From positions 3,104,001 through 3,168,000 of the forward strand of contig NZ_JAUCFJ010000002.1 in the NCBI RefSeq assembly GCF_030348505.1: DNA of 64,000 nucleotides, written 5' to 3'. Positions within the stretch are counted from its first letter, which is position 1; the number at the start of each line of letters is the position of its first letter. Below the pieces are notes generated by a model that did no database searches, was not told where the DNA came from, and worked only from the letters and a program-made list of their open reading frames with translations. Positions 1 through 9,405 of this stretch are shown piece by piece. The stretch comes from Lysinibacillus sp. G4S2 (GTDB lineage Bacteria > Bacillota > Bacilli > Bacillales_A > Planococcaceae). The position numbers and the translations under genes were made by a program.

Positions 1-1042
1 AAAACGCAAATGATTCTGATGCCATCCAAGCGGGGATTGAATGTAATGCATCTGTACCAATTGCATTTTTCACTGCATCCATTGCAATTTGTGCACAATC
101 TTGTTGATTGTAGACAATTAAATCCGATTCTTTCGGTTCTATAATAAATTCATAGATGCAATTATGCAGGTCACAGACTTTTTCAAGAATTCTCTTAAAT
201 TCTTTTGCTGCATGGGCACCTTGATCAACATCTAAATATCTGACTGTTCCTGAAAACTGTAAACTTTCTGGAATAATGTTTGCTGCGGAACCTGAAATAA
301 TCGTTCCAATTGAATAGGTAATTGTTTTAAAAGGATCTAAGGTATTTAACCGCATCGCTTTTAAATTGTTATAAAAATCGGTAAAGCAATCTAATGGAGA
401 AACTGACAAATCTGGTCTTGAACCATGTCCACTTTTTCCTTTTATTAAGACATTGAATACAAACGAAGCGGCCATTCTTGGGCCTGGATCAACAGATATT
501 TTCCCAGTCGGAAGATCAGATTTTAAATGAATACCCCAAATTCCGTCTCCTCCGATTTCGTGTAATCGTTTACAGAGATTATAAATTCCTCCGCCCATTT
601 CTTCCCCTTGTTCAAATGCGACAAGCACTCTTCCTTTGATTTTGTCTTTGTGTTGGGTCAAAATTTTCGCTGCACCTAAAAGCATCGCCGTATGTCCATC
701 ATGTCCACAAGTATGAGCAGCTTGGTCAGTCTCAGAAAATACCACTTTTTTCTTTTTTAAATTATTTTCCTCTTCCTTCATCGGCAATGCATCTAGATCT
801 GCCCTAAGAATTAAAGTTTTTCCCGCTTGATTCCCTTGAATATAACCAATAATTCCACCATCAGAGACAATTTCGTAATTAATGCCTAATTTAGTTAACT
901 CGTCTGTCACCACTTTCATTGTCCGTACTTCTTGTAATCCGATTTCAGGGTGTCTATGGAGATCTCTTCTTATATCAATTACATAATCTTCTACTTCTTT
1001 TGCAGCTTTTAATGCATCAAGCTCAAATTCGATTGTTTTCAT
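1..1042 (-). CDS. M20 family amidohydrolase (N-acyl-amino-acid or peptide deacylase), C-terminus off the window
   Basis: A hydrolase of the M20/M40 amidohydrolase family, which removes acyl or aminoacyl groups using a two-metal centre. The N-terminal 347 residues are present. Visible motifs are HRHPEIG at about residues 29-35, the metal-ligand block ADLDALPM at about 81-88, HTCGHDGHTAM at about 110-120 and the catalytic-base block EQGEEMGGG at about 144-152. The family is usually about 390 residues, so roughly 45 are lost past the window edge. The start ATG overlaps the TGA of the upstream MalY-type gene as ATGA, so the two are translationally coupled. This pairing suggests joint processing of a sulfur-containing or acylated amino acid, but the substrate cannot be read from sequence. 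Confidence 0.9.
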   Translation of the reverse strand, partial: MKTIEFELDALKAAKEVEDYVIDIRRDLHRHPEIGLQEVRTMKVVTDELTKLGINYEIVSDGGIIGYIQGNQAGKTLILRADLDALPMKEEENNLKKKKVVFSETDQAAHTCGHDGHTAMLLGAAKILTQHKDKIKGRVLVAFEQGEEMGGGIYNLCKRLHEIGGDGIWGIHLKSDLPTGKISVDPGPRMAASFVFNVLIKGKSGHGSRPDLSVSPLDCFTDFYNNLKAMRLNTLDPFKTITYSIGTIISGSAANIIPESLQFSGTVRYLDVDQGAHAAKEFKRILEKVCDLHNCIYEFIIEPKESDLIVYNQQDCAQIAMDAVKNAIGTDALHSIPAWMASESFAF

Positions 1043-2262
1043 TTTCTATACACCTCTTCTAATTGGTTTTTAGATTCGATATCTTGAAATTCTAAAGCGA
1101 TTCTTTCAAGTGCTTCTTTTATAAGGGATCTCGGTGAAGGGATACAGATTCTTTGGAAGTCTTCACCTTCAATTCCAAACAAGTGACCATCTTCAAGTAA
1201 GACATTGGCTTTGTTATAGATACGATCATGAACCTCTTGTGCTGAAAGACCATATCCACTAAAGTCCATCCACATCACGTATGTTCCTTCAGGGATCCTA
1301 ACTTTGACTGTAGGCAATTTTTCAGCTAAGTAATTTTTCACATACTCCATTGTGTCGTCAATATATTCTGTTATTTGCCCTAACCATTCTTCTCCTTCGT
1401 TGTAAACAGCTATAAGAGCTGCAATGGTAAACGGTGATGGTAATTGCATCCCCATTGTGTCGCTAAAGTTTTTTCTAATTTCTGGGTTTGAAATAATGAC
1501 ATTTGTACAGTGCAGACCTGCAACATTAAATGTTTTGTTGATGGCTGTGCACGAGATGATATTGTCCGTACTGTTTGCAACTTTTGCGATTGGTATAAAT
1601 TTTTGGTTTTTTCTAATGAGATCCCCATGAATTTCATCAGCTATAATAATCACATTATTTTCCGCACAGATATCTGAAAGTCTTTTTAATTCCTCGTTTG
1701 ATAAAATCCTTCCAGTCGGATTGTGTGGGTTACAAAGAATGAACATTGTTGTATTTTCTTCTTTTGCTTTTGCTTCAAAATCCTCAAAATCAATTGAGTA
1801 ATATCCTTCAGCATCACATTTCAACGCATTATTTCGAACAACTCTCCCATTTCCCTCTATCGCAACTGTGAACGGTGGATAAACAGGACGTTGAATGATG
1901 ATGCCCTCACCAGGTTTAGTGAATGCTTTTACAGCTATATTCAAGGCATGTACTGTTCCAGGGCTATATATAATCTCTTCTCTTTTGATTGTCCAATCAT
2001 GTCTTTTTTTAAACCAACGCTGAATTGCTTCATAGTAAGCCTCTGGAAAAGTAGAATATCCAAAAATACGATGATCCACCGTTTTATGAAGTGCATCTAT
2101 CAATGGTTGCGGTACGGGTAAATCCATATCTGCTGTAAATAGTGGAATGGTCTCGTAGTCATACCTTTCTGTATAACCCATTGTTTTAATGAAATCTTCG
2201 CCATCCCACTTTAAAGAGTACGTATTTCGACGATTAACCACTTCATCAAAATTATATTTCAA
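1039..2262 (-). CDS. MalY/PatB-type PLP-dependent C-S lyase (cystathionine beta-lyase-like aminotransferase)
   Basis: A fold-type I PLP enzyme of the MalY/PatB group, which cleaves C-S bonds of cystathionine or cysteine conjugates. Visible are the substrate-site region NPHNPTGR, the ADEIHGDL block and the Schiff-base lysine in SCTAINKTFNVAG at about residue 240. About 407 residues, usual for the family. A longer reading begins with GTG at 2271, but its AGGAG abuts that codon. The TTG at 2262 lies 8 nt downstream of AGGAG and gives MKYNFDEVVNRR, matching the usual MalY N-terminus, so TTG is chosen. It is first in a two-gene operon with the M20 amidohydrolase and is divergent from a MarR regulator, the likely controller. 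Confidence 0.9.
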   Translation of the reverse strand: MKYNFDEVVNRRNTYSLKWDGEDFIKTMGYTERYDYETIPLFTADMDLPVPQPLIDALHKTVDHRIFGYSTFPEAYYEAIQRWFKKRHDWTIKREEIIYSPGTVHALNIAVKAFTKPGEGIIIQRPVYPPFTVAIEGNGRVVRNNALKCDAEGYYSIDFEDFEAKAKEENTTMFILCNPHNPTGRILSNEELKRLSDICAENNVIIIADEIHGDLIRKNQKFIPIAKVANSTDNIISCTAINKTFNVAGLHCTNVIISNPEIRKNFSDTMGMQLPSPFTIAALIAVYNEGEEWLGQITEYIDDTMEYVKNYLAEKLPTVKVRIPEGTYVMWMDFSGYGLSAQEVHDRIYNKANVLLEDGHLFGIEGEDFQRICIPSPRSLIKEALERIALEFQDIESKNQLEEVYRK

Positions 2263-2270
2263 TGCTTCCA

Positions 2271-2277
2271 CTCCTCT
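2271..2277 (-). promoter_or_regulatory. Ribosome binding site that decides the TTG start of the malY-type gene
   Basis: Reads AGAGGAG on the minus strand. It lies 8 nt before TTG at 2262 but 0 nt before the alternative GTG at 2271, so it supports the TTG start. Confidence 0.65.
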
Positions 2278-2338
2278 TGATCGTGTTCAAATTTTCTATT
2301 TAATCGAGGTTTTCAAAACCCTTAAGGTAAATTTTTCT

Positions 2339-2357
2339 CAGTTTAACACCTTAACTG
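2339..2357. promoter_or_regulatory. Imperfect palindrome, candidate MarR operator
   Basis: The 19-bp sequence CAGTTTAACACCTTAACTG has inverted arms. Its ACCTTAA half also forms an inverted repeat with TTAAGGT at 2322-2328. It sits in the 225-bp divergent region between the malY-type gene and the MarR gene, where a MarR dimer would be expected to bind. Function is inferred from position and symmetry only. Confidence 0.35.
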
Positions 2358-2487
2358 TAAAACGGTCAATAAAAATTCTGAATTTTTTAAAAATTAAACG
2401 TATTCAAAAGGAATGGTTATTTAAAGAATTCCTATATGTTAAAATAAAATTAAATTTATCTTCTAATTATGGAAAGGATGCTGCATT

Positions 2488-2949
2488 GTGGATAAAGAGA
2501 AAGTATTTTATGAGCTAATGGAAACGATTTACGAGACATCTCGGCTAATTAGTTCATACGAAAATATTCCAAGAAAATATGGAACAGAAGATGAATTGTA
2601 TATGATAGAGGTACATACACTCAATTTAATTGGAGATCAGGTAAAAACTACTACTTCTGAAATTGCAAAAATTAAAAATTGCACAAAAAGCGCTGTTTCT
2701 CAAATGGTTGATAAACTAATTAAAAAGGATTTAGTAGTTAAATATAGAAATCCGGACAATTATCGAGAATTGAATATTGAATTAACACCAAAAGGCAAAT
2801 TAGTTTATGAATATCATAAGAAGCTAGATCTAGAGGAATATAGGAATTACCTAAAAAACCTCGAGCAATTTACAGCTGAAGATTTTCAAAAGTATATTAC
2901 AGTCTTAAACGTAATCAATCGTAGAACACAAAGCGTGCTTAATGACTAA
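2488..2949 (+). CDS. MarR family transcriptional regulator
   Basis: A winged-helix DNA-binding protein of 153 residues, the typical MarR length. The helix-turn-helix and wing fall at about residues 58-110: TTSEIAKIKNCTKSAVSQMVDKL is followed by the wing and the turn ELTPKGKLVYEYH. GTG is used as start, with GGAAAGG about 10 nt upstream; a TTG 2 nt earlier is out of frame. Divergent from the malY-amidohydrolase operon, with palindromic sequence between, so it probably represses that operon and responds to a small ligand. Followed by a strong bidirectional terminator. Confidence 0.88.
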   Translation: MDKEKVFYELMETIYETSRLISSYENIPRKYGTEDELYMIEVHTLNLIGDQVKTTTSEIAKIKNCTKSAVSQMVDKLIKKDLVVKYRNPDNYRELNIELTPKGKLVYEYHKKLDLEEYRNYLKNLEQFTAEDFQKYITVLNVINRRTQSVLND

Positions 2950-3069
2950 AAATCAACGGTGTATTGATATCCTACTCCAGATTAAGGAATTATTTATTAT
3001 TAGTTATGGGAGTAAAATTGAAAAGAATGACATCCACCAGAGACTTGGATAACACTGGTCAAAACCATA

Positions 3070-3116
3070 AAAAGCGCGAGAAATCAATTATAGAAACATT
3101 GATTTCTCGCGCTTTT
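3070..3116. terminator. Bidirectional terminator shared by the MarR and LtaS-type genes; copy of a dispersed hairpin
   Basis: A 19-bp perfect stem (AAAAGCGCGAGAAATCAAT and its complement) with a 9-nt loop and T-runs on both sides. It lies in the 331-bp gap 2950-3280, where no gene is seen. A near-identical hairpin with matching flanks recurs at 18970-19017. Confidence 0.88.
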
Positions 3117-3280
3117 CTGATGTAAAATTTTCAATTTTGCTTTAAAAATATACTTGTTCTATCCTTACTATTACATATAAAAAGACAATTCAAGATAACG
3201 GTAAGATACCATAAAGCAATCGGATAATAAACTCTATGATATCAAACACATCTTCTTGAATTGCCAACAAATTACAACTG

Positions 3281-5233
3281 TTAATTAGATTCTCCATTTG
3301 CATCTTTGGAGTAATTATACTTAGAAGGATCAACTGGAGTATAACCATTTGGCGTATAGAATCTCAATAAGTCACCATTCACGACTTTATCAGATAATTC
3401 CAATTTGTGATCCACTTCATTTTTGATAGTTTTTGCAAACTCTAATTGACTATCATCTAGTAGTAAACCCGTTTTATTATCGTAATATTTTCCATTAATT
3501 GAATAAATCGTAGGGCTGACAAAATCGCTATTTCTAAATGGTACAACTTCATCATGCTCTTTTGATAATAAGTCTGAACCAAATTGAACAAATTTTTGCG
3601 TATCAATTCCTAGTAAATGTAATAACGTTGGAAGAAGGTCTGTTTGGCCACCATAAGTATGGTTGGTTCCACCTTGCATTCCTGGAACATGGATAAATAA
3701 TGGTACGCGTTGTAAATTAGCACTTTCATATGGTGTAATTTCTTTTCCAAGGACTTGTCCCATCGCTTCATTATGATTATCTGAAATACCGTAATGATCA
3801 CCATAAAGAACAATCATCGTATTATCATATAAGCCTAATTCTTTTAATTGATTGAACATTTGTTTGATTGCTTCATCTGCATAACGTGCTGTTTGGAAAT
3901 AACTATCTACACTTACATCTCCAGTATTAGCTTTATCAATTGATACTAAGTCTTGATTCATTTGATATGGGAAGTGGTTCCCTACCGTAATAAATTTCGT
4001 ATAAAAAGGTTGTGGTAACGAACTTAAAAGACTTTTAGATTGTTCAAAGAATGGTTTATCTAACAAACCATATTCAGCCATGTTTTCTGAAGAACCCGTA
4101 TCATAATAACTAGCATCATAGAAGTGATCGAATCCAAATGATTTATAAATCTCATTTCGATTCCAGAAGCTTCCGTTATTACCATGGAATACAGCCGATG
4201 TATAACCATAATCTTTTAAAATACTAGGCGCTGCTTGGTACGTATTTTGTGCTTTTGTAATATAAGCAGATCCTTGTGGTAACCCAAACAAAGAATTTTC
4301 CAGCATAAATTCTGCATCGGAAGTTTTACCTTGACCTGTTTGATGGAAGAAATTATCAAAATACATTGTATTCTTATCTTTTGCTAATGAATTTAAAAAT
4401 GGTGTAACTTCTTCACCGTTTAATTTATAGTCGATAAGAAAGTTTTGGAATGATTCTAAATGTAAATAGATGACGTTCATTCCTTTTGCTTTACCAAAAT
4501 ATTCTGCATTAGGTTTGGCGTAGTTAGCTTTTGTATAGTTTATCACTTCTGTAATATCACTACTATCCGCCAAAGCTCTCTGTGAAGATGCTTTTATAGT
4601 TTCTACTGAATCATAAATCGTATAGTTATAAATTCCTAAATATTTCACAATATAGTTTCTATCAAAACCTCGAGATAATAATTGCGGACGATCAGCTTCA
4701 GCTAGTCCTAAATTTAGGAATGATACTACTAATGCACACGCAATGATTGCCATTCCTTTTTTATATCCAAAACGATTGGTTTCTTTTTGTATTTTTTTGG
4801 AGAATCGTAAGTAAAACATTACAAATACATCCACAAAGAACAAGATATCATAAGGCTTTATTAAAGAAATAACACTACTACCTAGATCTCCGAAGTTCTG
4901 CGTTTGGAAAACTGTGGGCAGTGTAATGAAATCACTAAAAAATCGGTAATAAACAACATTTGAATATAAAACAATAGACATCAGAGTGTAAATGACAACT
5001 AGTGATGTATATTTTCTCTTACCTTTAAATAAAAATGCAAATCCTAGAAATAACATCGCTGAACCTAGTGGATTTATTAGTAAAAGGAATTGTTGAAGGA
5101 ATCCTTCTACGCCTAGTTTAAATTGTGTTGTTTGAGTGATGTATGTTTTAATCCATAACATTAAAACAGCTAATAAATATATCCCTAAAAAGTTGTTTAA
5201 TAGGTTATCTTTTTTACTTAATAAATTTTTCAT
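3281..5233 (-). CDS. LtaS family lipoteichoic acid synthase / phosphoglycerol transferase
   Basis: A polytopic membrane enzyme with an extracellular sulfatase-fold catalytic domain that polymerises glycerol phosphate from phosphatidylglycerol onto lipoteichoic acid, or primes it. 650 residues, the LtaS family length. About five membrane segments occupy residues 15-190; the catalytic domain follows from about 250. Visible are the nucleophile region GQGKTSDAEFML (Thr at about 305), the substrate region AVFHGNNGSFWNR and the metal-ligand block YGDHYGIS. It is monocistronic with no neighbouring cell-wall genes, so whether it is the main synthase or a stress or primase paralogue (YfnI, YqgS, YvgJ-like) cannot be decided. 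Confidence 0.92.
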   Translation of the reverse strand: MKNLLSKKDNLLNNFLGIYLLAVLMLWIKTYITQTTQFKLGVEGFLQQFLLLINPLGSAMLFLGFAFLFKGKRKYTSLVVIYTLMSIVLYSNVVYYRFFSDFITLPTVFQTQNFGDLGSSVISLIKPYDILFFVDVFVMFYLRFSKKIQKETNRFGYKKGMAIIACALVVSFLNLGLAEADRPQLLSRGFDRNYIVKYLGIYNYTIYDSVETIKASSQRALADSSDITEVINYTKANYAKPNAEYFGKAKGMNVIYLHLESFQNFLIDYKLNGEEVTPFLNSLAKDKNTMYFDNFFHQTGQGKTSDAEFMLENSLFGLPQGSAYITKAQNTYQAAPSILKDYGYTSAVFHGNNGSFWNRNEIYKSFGFDHFYDASYYDTGSSENMAEYGLLDKPFFEQSKSLLSSLPQPFYTKFITVGNHFPYQMNQDLVSIDKANTGDVSVDSYFQTARYADEAIKQMFNQLKELGLYDNTMIVLYGDHYGISDNHNEAMGQVLGKEITPYESANLQRVPLFIHVPGMQGGTNHTYGGQTDLLPTLLHLLGIDTQKFVQFGSDLLSKEHDEVVPFRNSDFVSPTIYSINGKYYDNKTGLLLDDSQLEFAKTIKNEVDHKLELSDKVVNGDLLRFYTPNGYTPVDPSKYNYSKDANGESN

Positions 5234-5727
5234 TTTTGCCCTACCTTTTACTTAATCAATTATGCCTCAGCATAATTTAAATCTAGATGTATATTAACTT
5301 AGATTTTAAGTATTTCATTTTAAAAAAAGTTTCTTCACAATAGCTTTTTTCACAGCTAATGTAGCTTACTCCCCATTTAGACTTCTGTCAAGTTGTTAAA
5401 TATAATTGAAGACAGTTAGTAAGTTTAACTATTACATTCGTCTATCGATTGCAATCTTCAGATGTAAAATATAATTGTTTTACTTTACTCTTACCTGTGT
5501 TTAGTTGCGGGTCAATTGAGGCCAAGTGACCTTTAATAAAGTTTTTCAACAATAGCTATTCTAAAACACAATTTTAGTTTTAACAATTAATTTTTGTGAC
5601 ATGTACCTTATAATTTTGTAAGTTTTAATTAAATCTCGGCGTAAATCTTTTAGGCATAATCGAAAGTTACCAGAAACCGGACAAGTAAGAAAGAAATCTA
5701 TTTTAGGCTTACTGAACAAGGGGGAAA
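5234..5727. other. AT-rich intergenic region, no gene seen
   Basis: Upstream region of the LtaS-type gene. No convincing reading frame on either strand. Its right end (from about 5640) holds out-of-frame remains of the MarR relic described next. Confidence 0.5.
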
Positions 5728-5901
5728 GTAATTTACAATGTCCATGAAGAACTGCACCAAGATATTCGAGAGCGAGAGAAAGACGTATTTAATAGAATGA
5801 CCGAGAAACAATTTGACAGTATACTTAGCTTCGTAGAAAAGTATAGTAGGCATTTGGATTTAGAAATAAAGAAACAAGGTATAGATATTTCACTAGAATA
5901 A
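5728..5901 (+). pseudogene. C-terminal relic of a MarR family regulator
   Basis: A start-less reading frame gives NVHEELHQDIREREKDVF and continues with MTEKQFDSILSFVEKYSRHL. This is the look of the long C-terminal dimerisation helices of MarR proteins. Just upstream, a different frame reads LTEQGGK, the usual wing-end motif that should precede this part, so at least one frameshift separates them. No intact N-terminal half is present. It borders the MFS exporter, whose ancestral regulator it may have been. The family is recognised by eye only. Confidence 0.5.
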
Positions 5902-5918
5902 ATTCGGATAATAAAAAT

Positions 5919-5947
5919 GCAGCCCTACTCTACCGAGAAAAGGCTGC
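5919..5947 (-). terminator. Terminator of the MFS transporter gene
   Basis: GCAGCC pairs with GGCTGC around a 17-nt loop; on the minus strand it is followed by ATTTTTATT. It lies 27 bp past the MFS stop codon. Confidence 0.6.
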
Positions 5948-5973
5948 AAAACTTTAGTGTCATATAACTTACC

Positions 5974-7239
5974 TCAAGCTTTTCTTGACCAAATGACAAC
6001 AGGAATCAGAATTAAGGATAAAAGCCCCCCTGCTAATGATAGCGTCGCATAACTCGCATTAGCTACTACCATTCCTGAGAGAGCACCACCAGAAGCTCCT
6101 GCTAGTGCAATTAAAACATCTATTTTCCCTTGCGTTTTTGCACGTGTGGAAGGCTCTGTCGAATCTACTATTTGAGCAGTACCACTAATTAAACCAAAGT
6201 TCCAGCCCAATCCTAGTAAAGAAAGAGCAACGATTAATAGAACCATAGAATCGCTCGGTGCGAATGCTGCTAATAAACCAGCAAATAACAAAGTTACTCC
6301 TGAAGCAATACTCATGGCAGTCCGTCCAATTTTATCTACAAGAATACCTGTTACGAGCGATGGAAGATACATAGAACCTACATGAAATCCTATAACAATT
6401 CCTACTTCCGCCAATCCATGCCCATGATGTTTCATATGTACAGGTGTCATTGTCATAATTGCAACCATCACAATTTGAGTAAGTACCATAACCGTTGCAC
6501 CTACTGTAAGACCTCTTTTATTGATTGCTTTATTAAAGGTTTCCGTCTTATTTTCTTGTTTATTTTTTTGTTTATGCGCTTCAATCCCTTTTGCAATCTC
6601 TAATGGATCAGGACGCAACATAATAAAAAGAACAAGCCCTGCTAAAATAAAGGCTGTAGCTGATAAAATAAAAGGCCCAGCGAGAGACGGAACACCAATG
6701 GAAGTCGCAAATTGACCCATTATTTCTACTAGATTCGGACCTGCAACAGCCCCGAATGTTGTCATAACCATTGTCGTACTGATAGCGGTTGCTCGCTGTT
6801 TATTATTGGCTAAATCTGTCCCTGCATAACGAGCTTGTAAATTTGTCGCAGTCCCTGCACCATAGATTAATAGAGAAGCGAATAATAAAATTACACTATT
6901 CATCATGGCAGCAATCACTACTCCAATTGCCCCTAGTCCACCTACAATAAACCCTGTCGATAACCCTATACGACGTCCATACCGTTGAGAAAGTTTTCCT
7001 ACGATTAAAGCTGCTATTGCTGACCCTAAAGTAAATAAAGCTGATGGCACACCTGCATAGGCATCCGTTCCAAGCATTTGTTGAGCTAAAAGAGCACCAA
7101 CTGTAATACCTGCTGCAAGCCCTGCTCCACCAAATATTTGGGAAAGACTAACAACAATCAACACGCGTTTATATAAGTTTTTTAGCTTTTCAGGTGAATC
7201 TATATAACTCTCAATAGAATCTTGTGATTGAACAAACAC
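5974..7239 (-). CDS. MFS transporter, drug/metabolite exporter-like
   Basis: A 12-helix major facilitator protein of 421 residues, inner-membrane, probably a proton-driven exporter. The N-terminal half carries the loop 2-3 signature GKLSQRYGRRIGLS at about residues 101-114; the second half has its counterpart GILVDKIGRTAMS. A charged central loop (about 210-240, EAHKQKNKQENK) separates the halves. Start is GTG with AAGGTG 8 nt upstream; no ATG gives a better start. Monocistronic, with a MarR relic just beyond its 3' end. Substrate unknown. Confidence 0.88.
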   Translation of the reverse strand: MFVQSQDSIESYIDSPEKLKNLYKRVLIVVSLSQIFGGAGLAAGITVGALLAQQMLGTDAYAGVPSALFTLGSAIAALIVGKLSQRYGRRIGLSTGFIVGGLGAIGVVIAAMMNSVILLFASLLIYGAGTATNLQARYAGTDLANNKQRATAISTTMVMTTFGAVAGPNLVEIMGQFATSIGVPSLAGPFILSATAFILAGLVLFIMLRPDPLEIAKGIEAHKQKNKQENKTETFNKAINKRGLTVGATVMVLTQIVMVAIMTMTPVHMKHHGHGLAEVGIVIGFHVGSMYLPSLVTGILVDKIGRTAMSIASGVTLLFAGLLAAFAPSDSMVLLIVALSLLGLGWNFGLISGTAQIVDSTEPSTRAKTQGKIDVLIALAGASGGALSGMVVANASYATLSLAGGLLSLILIPVVIWSRKA

Positions 7240-7454
7240 TTATTAAACACCTTCTTTCTATTTTTATCTCAATGTTTACAACATTAGTTGGCAGCACTTC
7301 GACAACTTTAGTACTACCCATTAACGCGGGAGAGAATTATTTTTAGTTTATTATTTAAAAACAATGATGATGATGTGCCCCTCTAAATACCAACCAAATT
7401 ATACCCTTAATTATGTATACTATTTACTTCTCCTTCGAACGTCAACTATAAAAA

Positions 7455-7484
7455 TATCCGGATAGACTTATTTCTATCCGGATA
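7455..7484 (-). terminator. Terminator of the DASS symporter gene
   Basis: TATCCGGATAG pairs with CTATCCGGATA across an 8-nt loop; minus-strand T-run follows. Located 16 bp past the symporter stop codon. Confidence 0.75.
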
Positions 7485-7499
7485 CAGAGGCTAATTATT

Positions 7500-8921
7500 T
7501 TACCAATAACCAAGAAGCTTCCACCATAAGCCTCCTACGATAGTAAAGATCAGAATGGAAACAACGGAAACTACAAATCCAACTGTCCACCATTTTTTCT
7601 GATCAATATAACCTGCACCAAAGAAGACCGGTGCTGGACCAGAACCATAATGAGTAGTGGCGCCAAATAAATTACTAAATGCCGCTAATAATATAGCTGC
7701 TAACATAGCTGGTGCTCCTGCTTGCAGCATAACAGATAAAAATGCTGCATACATCGCACTAATATGCGCAGTGGAACTCGCAAAGAAATAATGGGAATAG
7801 AAATAGACTAATGCTAATATTAAAACAGCCCATATCCAACTATACCCAGATACAAGTCCACCAACTTCATTACTAAACCATGGAATTAGCCCTAGTTTGT
7901 TCATAAAAGATGCCATCATAAATAGTGTGGCAAACCAGACAAGTGTATCCCATGCCCCTTCTTCCTTTTTAATATCTGCCCATGTTAACACGTTTAACAG
8001 TAAAAGCAAGGAAAGTCCTATTAGAGCTGATGTAGTGGCACTAATTCCTAAGTAATCTCCACCTATCCATAACGACAATACAACAACAAATACTACGATC
8101 ATTCGCTTTTCAGAACTTTTTAGTGGACCAAATTCATCCAGCTTCTTTTTAGCAATAACTGCTGCTTCTGGTGTTTGCTTGATTTCAGGCGGATAGATTT
8201 TATAAATAATATAAGGAACAACAATTAAAGCTGTTAACCCAGGGACAATCATAGCCATCGCCCAACCAAACCAAGTAATAGTTACTCCAGCTGTATCACT
8301 TGCTAGCTTTACAATTAAAGGATTCGCTGCCATCGCCGTCATAAACATAGCAGACGTTATTAAATTTCCTTGAAAACCAACCGTCAAGAGAAAAGCACCC
8401 ATCTTACGCTCTGTCCCGTCTTCTGGTTTAGATCCGAAGGTATGAGACAATGACTGGATGATTGGAAAAATTACACCACCAGCACGAGCTGTATTACTAG
8501 GAATAGCCGGCGCTAATATTAGGTCACTCGCTAGTAAAGAGTAAGACAGACTCAAGGTTTTTTTCCCAAAAAGACGAACAAATAGATAGGCAATTCGTTC
8601 TCCTAGTCCCGTTTTAATAAATCCACGTGAAATAAAGAAGGCAATGACAATTAGCCAAATTGTTGAATTGCCAAAACCGCTTAATGTCTCTTCAATGGTT
8701 AATGTATTTGTTATTGCAATCACAGCCATAGCAATAATGGATACAGCTCCCATTGGCAACGGTTTAGTGATAAATCCTATAATTGTCGCAACAAAAATAG
8801 AAAATAGATGCCACGCCTTTTCATCTACTCCTGAAGGTACTGGACAAAACCAGATAGCCACGCCAACAGCAAGGGTAATTAAGAAAGGAACCCATTTGAC
8901 TGCACTTTTTTCTTCTTTCAT
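7500..8921 (-). CDS. DASS/SLC13 family anion:Na+ symporter (dicarboxylate, tricarboxylate or sulfate)
   Basis: A polytopic membrane carrier of 473 residues, typical for the divalent anion:sodium symporter family (CitT, SdcS, YflS). Features seen are two inverted halves each with the family Ser-Asn-Thr motif: APAIPSNTARAGG at about residues 137-149 and the ANPLI/FASSTAHISAMY region in the second half, followed by GATTHYGSGPAPVF at about 420-433. Clear ATG with AAAGGAGC 9 nt upstream. Monocistronic with its own terminator. The GATTHYGSGPAP block resembles the 2-oxoglutarate/malate and citrate subgroup, but substrate is not certain. Confidence 0.9.
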   Translation of the reverse strand: MKEEKSAVKWVPFLITLAVGVAIWFCPVPSGVDEKAWHLFSIFVATIIGFITKPLPMGAVSIIAMAVIAITNTLTIEETLSGFGNSTIWLIVIAFFISRGFIKTGLGERIAYLFVRLFGKKTLSLSYSLLASDLILAPAIPSNTARAGGVIFPIIQSLSHTFGSKPEDGTERKMGAFLLTVGFQGNLITSAMFMTAMAANPLIVKLASDTAGVTITWFGWAMAMIVPGLTALIVVPYIIYKIYPPEIKQTPEAAVIAKKKLDEFGPLKSSEKRMIVVFVVVLSLWIGGDYLGISATTSALIGLSLLLLLNVLTWADIKKEEGAWDTLVWFATLFMMASFMNKLGLIPWFSNEVGGLVSGYSWIWAVLILALVYFYSHYFFASSTAHISAMYAAFLSVMLQAGAPAMLAAILLAAFSNLFGATTHYGSGPAPVFFGAGYIDQKKWWTVGFVVSVVSILIFTIVGGLWWKLLGYW

Positions 8922-9204
8922 GATGTAAATGCTCCTTTACCCCAATGTATTTTCAAAAGTGATTTCTCCCATGATTTTATATTTCCCCATTATCCAAAAA
9001 ACATAAGTATTATATATGCTTTATGTAATAGATGAAAAGAGTTTTGTTACATTTCTTAGAAAAAAATAACCTCGAGTTAGAAATATTTCTCTATTATGTA
9101 AAATTAACAATAAAAATGAACTTTTTTATAGGATATTTTTTACAATATAACAAGGAAAACATGTTTGCCACCGGGGATAACTTCCCACAAAAATCGTTCT
9201 TTGT

Positions 9205-9336
9205 GAGACATTAGAGGATGTAATTCGAGAAATCAAAAGTTATATGACCTATTACAATCATTATCGAGGTTAGTGGAACCTAAAAAAGATGACACCTGCA
9301 CAATGCAGACTATCATCTTTCCTAGAGCTTTTTTAA
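9205..9336 (+). pseudogene. C-terminal fragment of an IS3-family (IS150 group) transposase OrfB
   Basis: The frame reads IKSYMTYYNHYRG, an in-frame TAG, then WNLKKMTPAQCR. This is the characteristic YYNxxRxQWNLKKMTPxxYR tail of IS150-type OrfB transposases, with the usual Q replaced by a stop. Everything upstream, including the DDE catalytic core, is missing. An insertion sequence once sat here and only about 130 bp of its 3' end remains. Confidence 0.65.
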
Positions 9337-9405
9337 ATGTTCTTTACAAAGCGTACACATTATTTTGAATAGATTCTTTCATAATTCAAGAAATATTTTA
9401 TGTTC

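Noticed and set aside
9032-9214. 60-codon plus-strand frame starting MKRVLLHFLEK
   Set aside because: AT-rich chance frame with no ribosome site, running into the IS3 fragment in a different phase.
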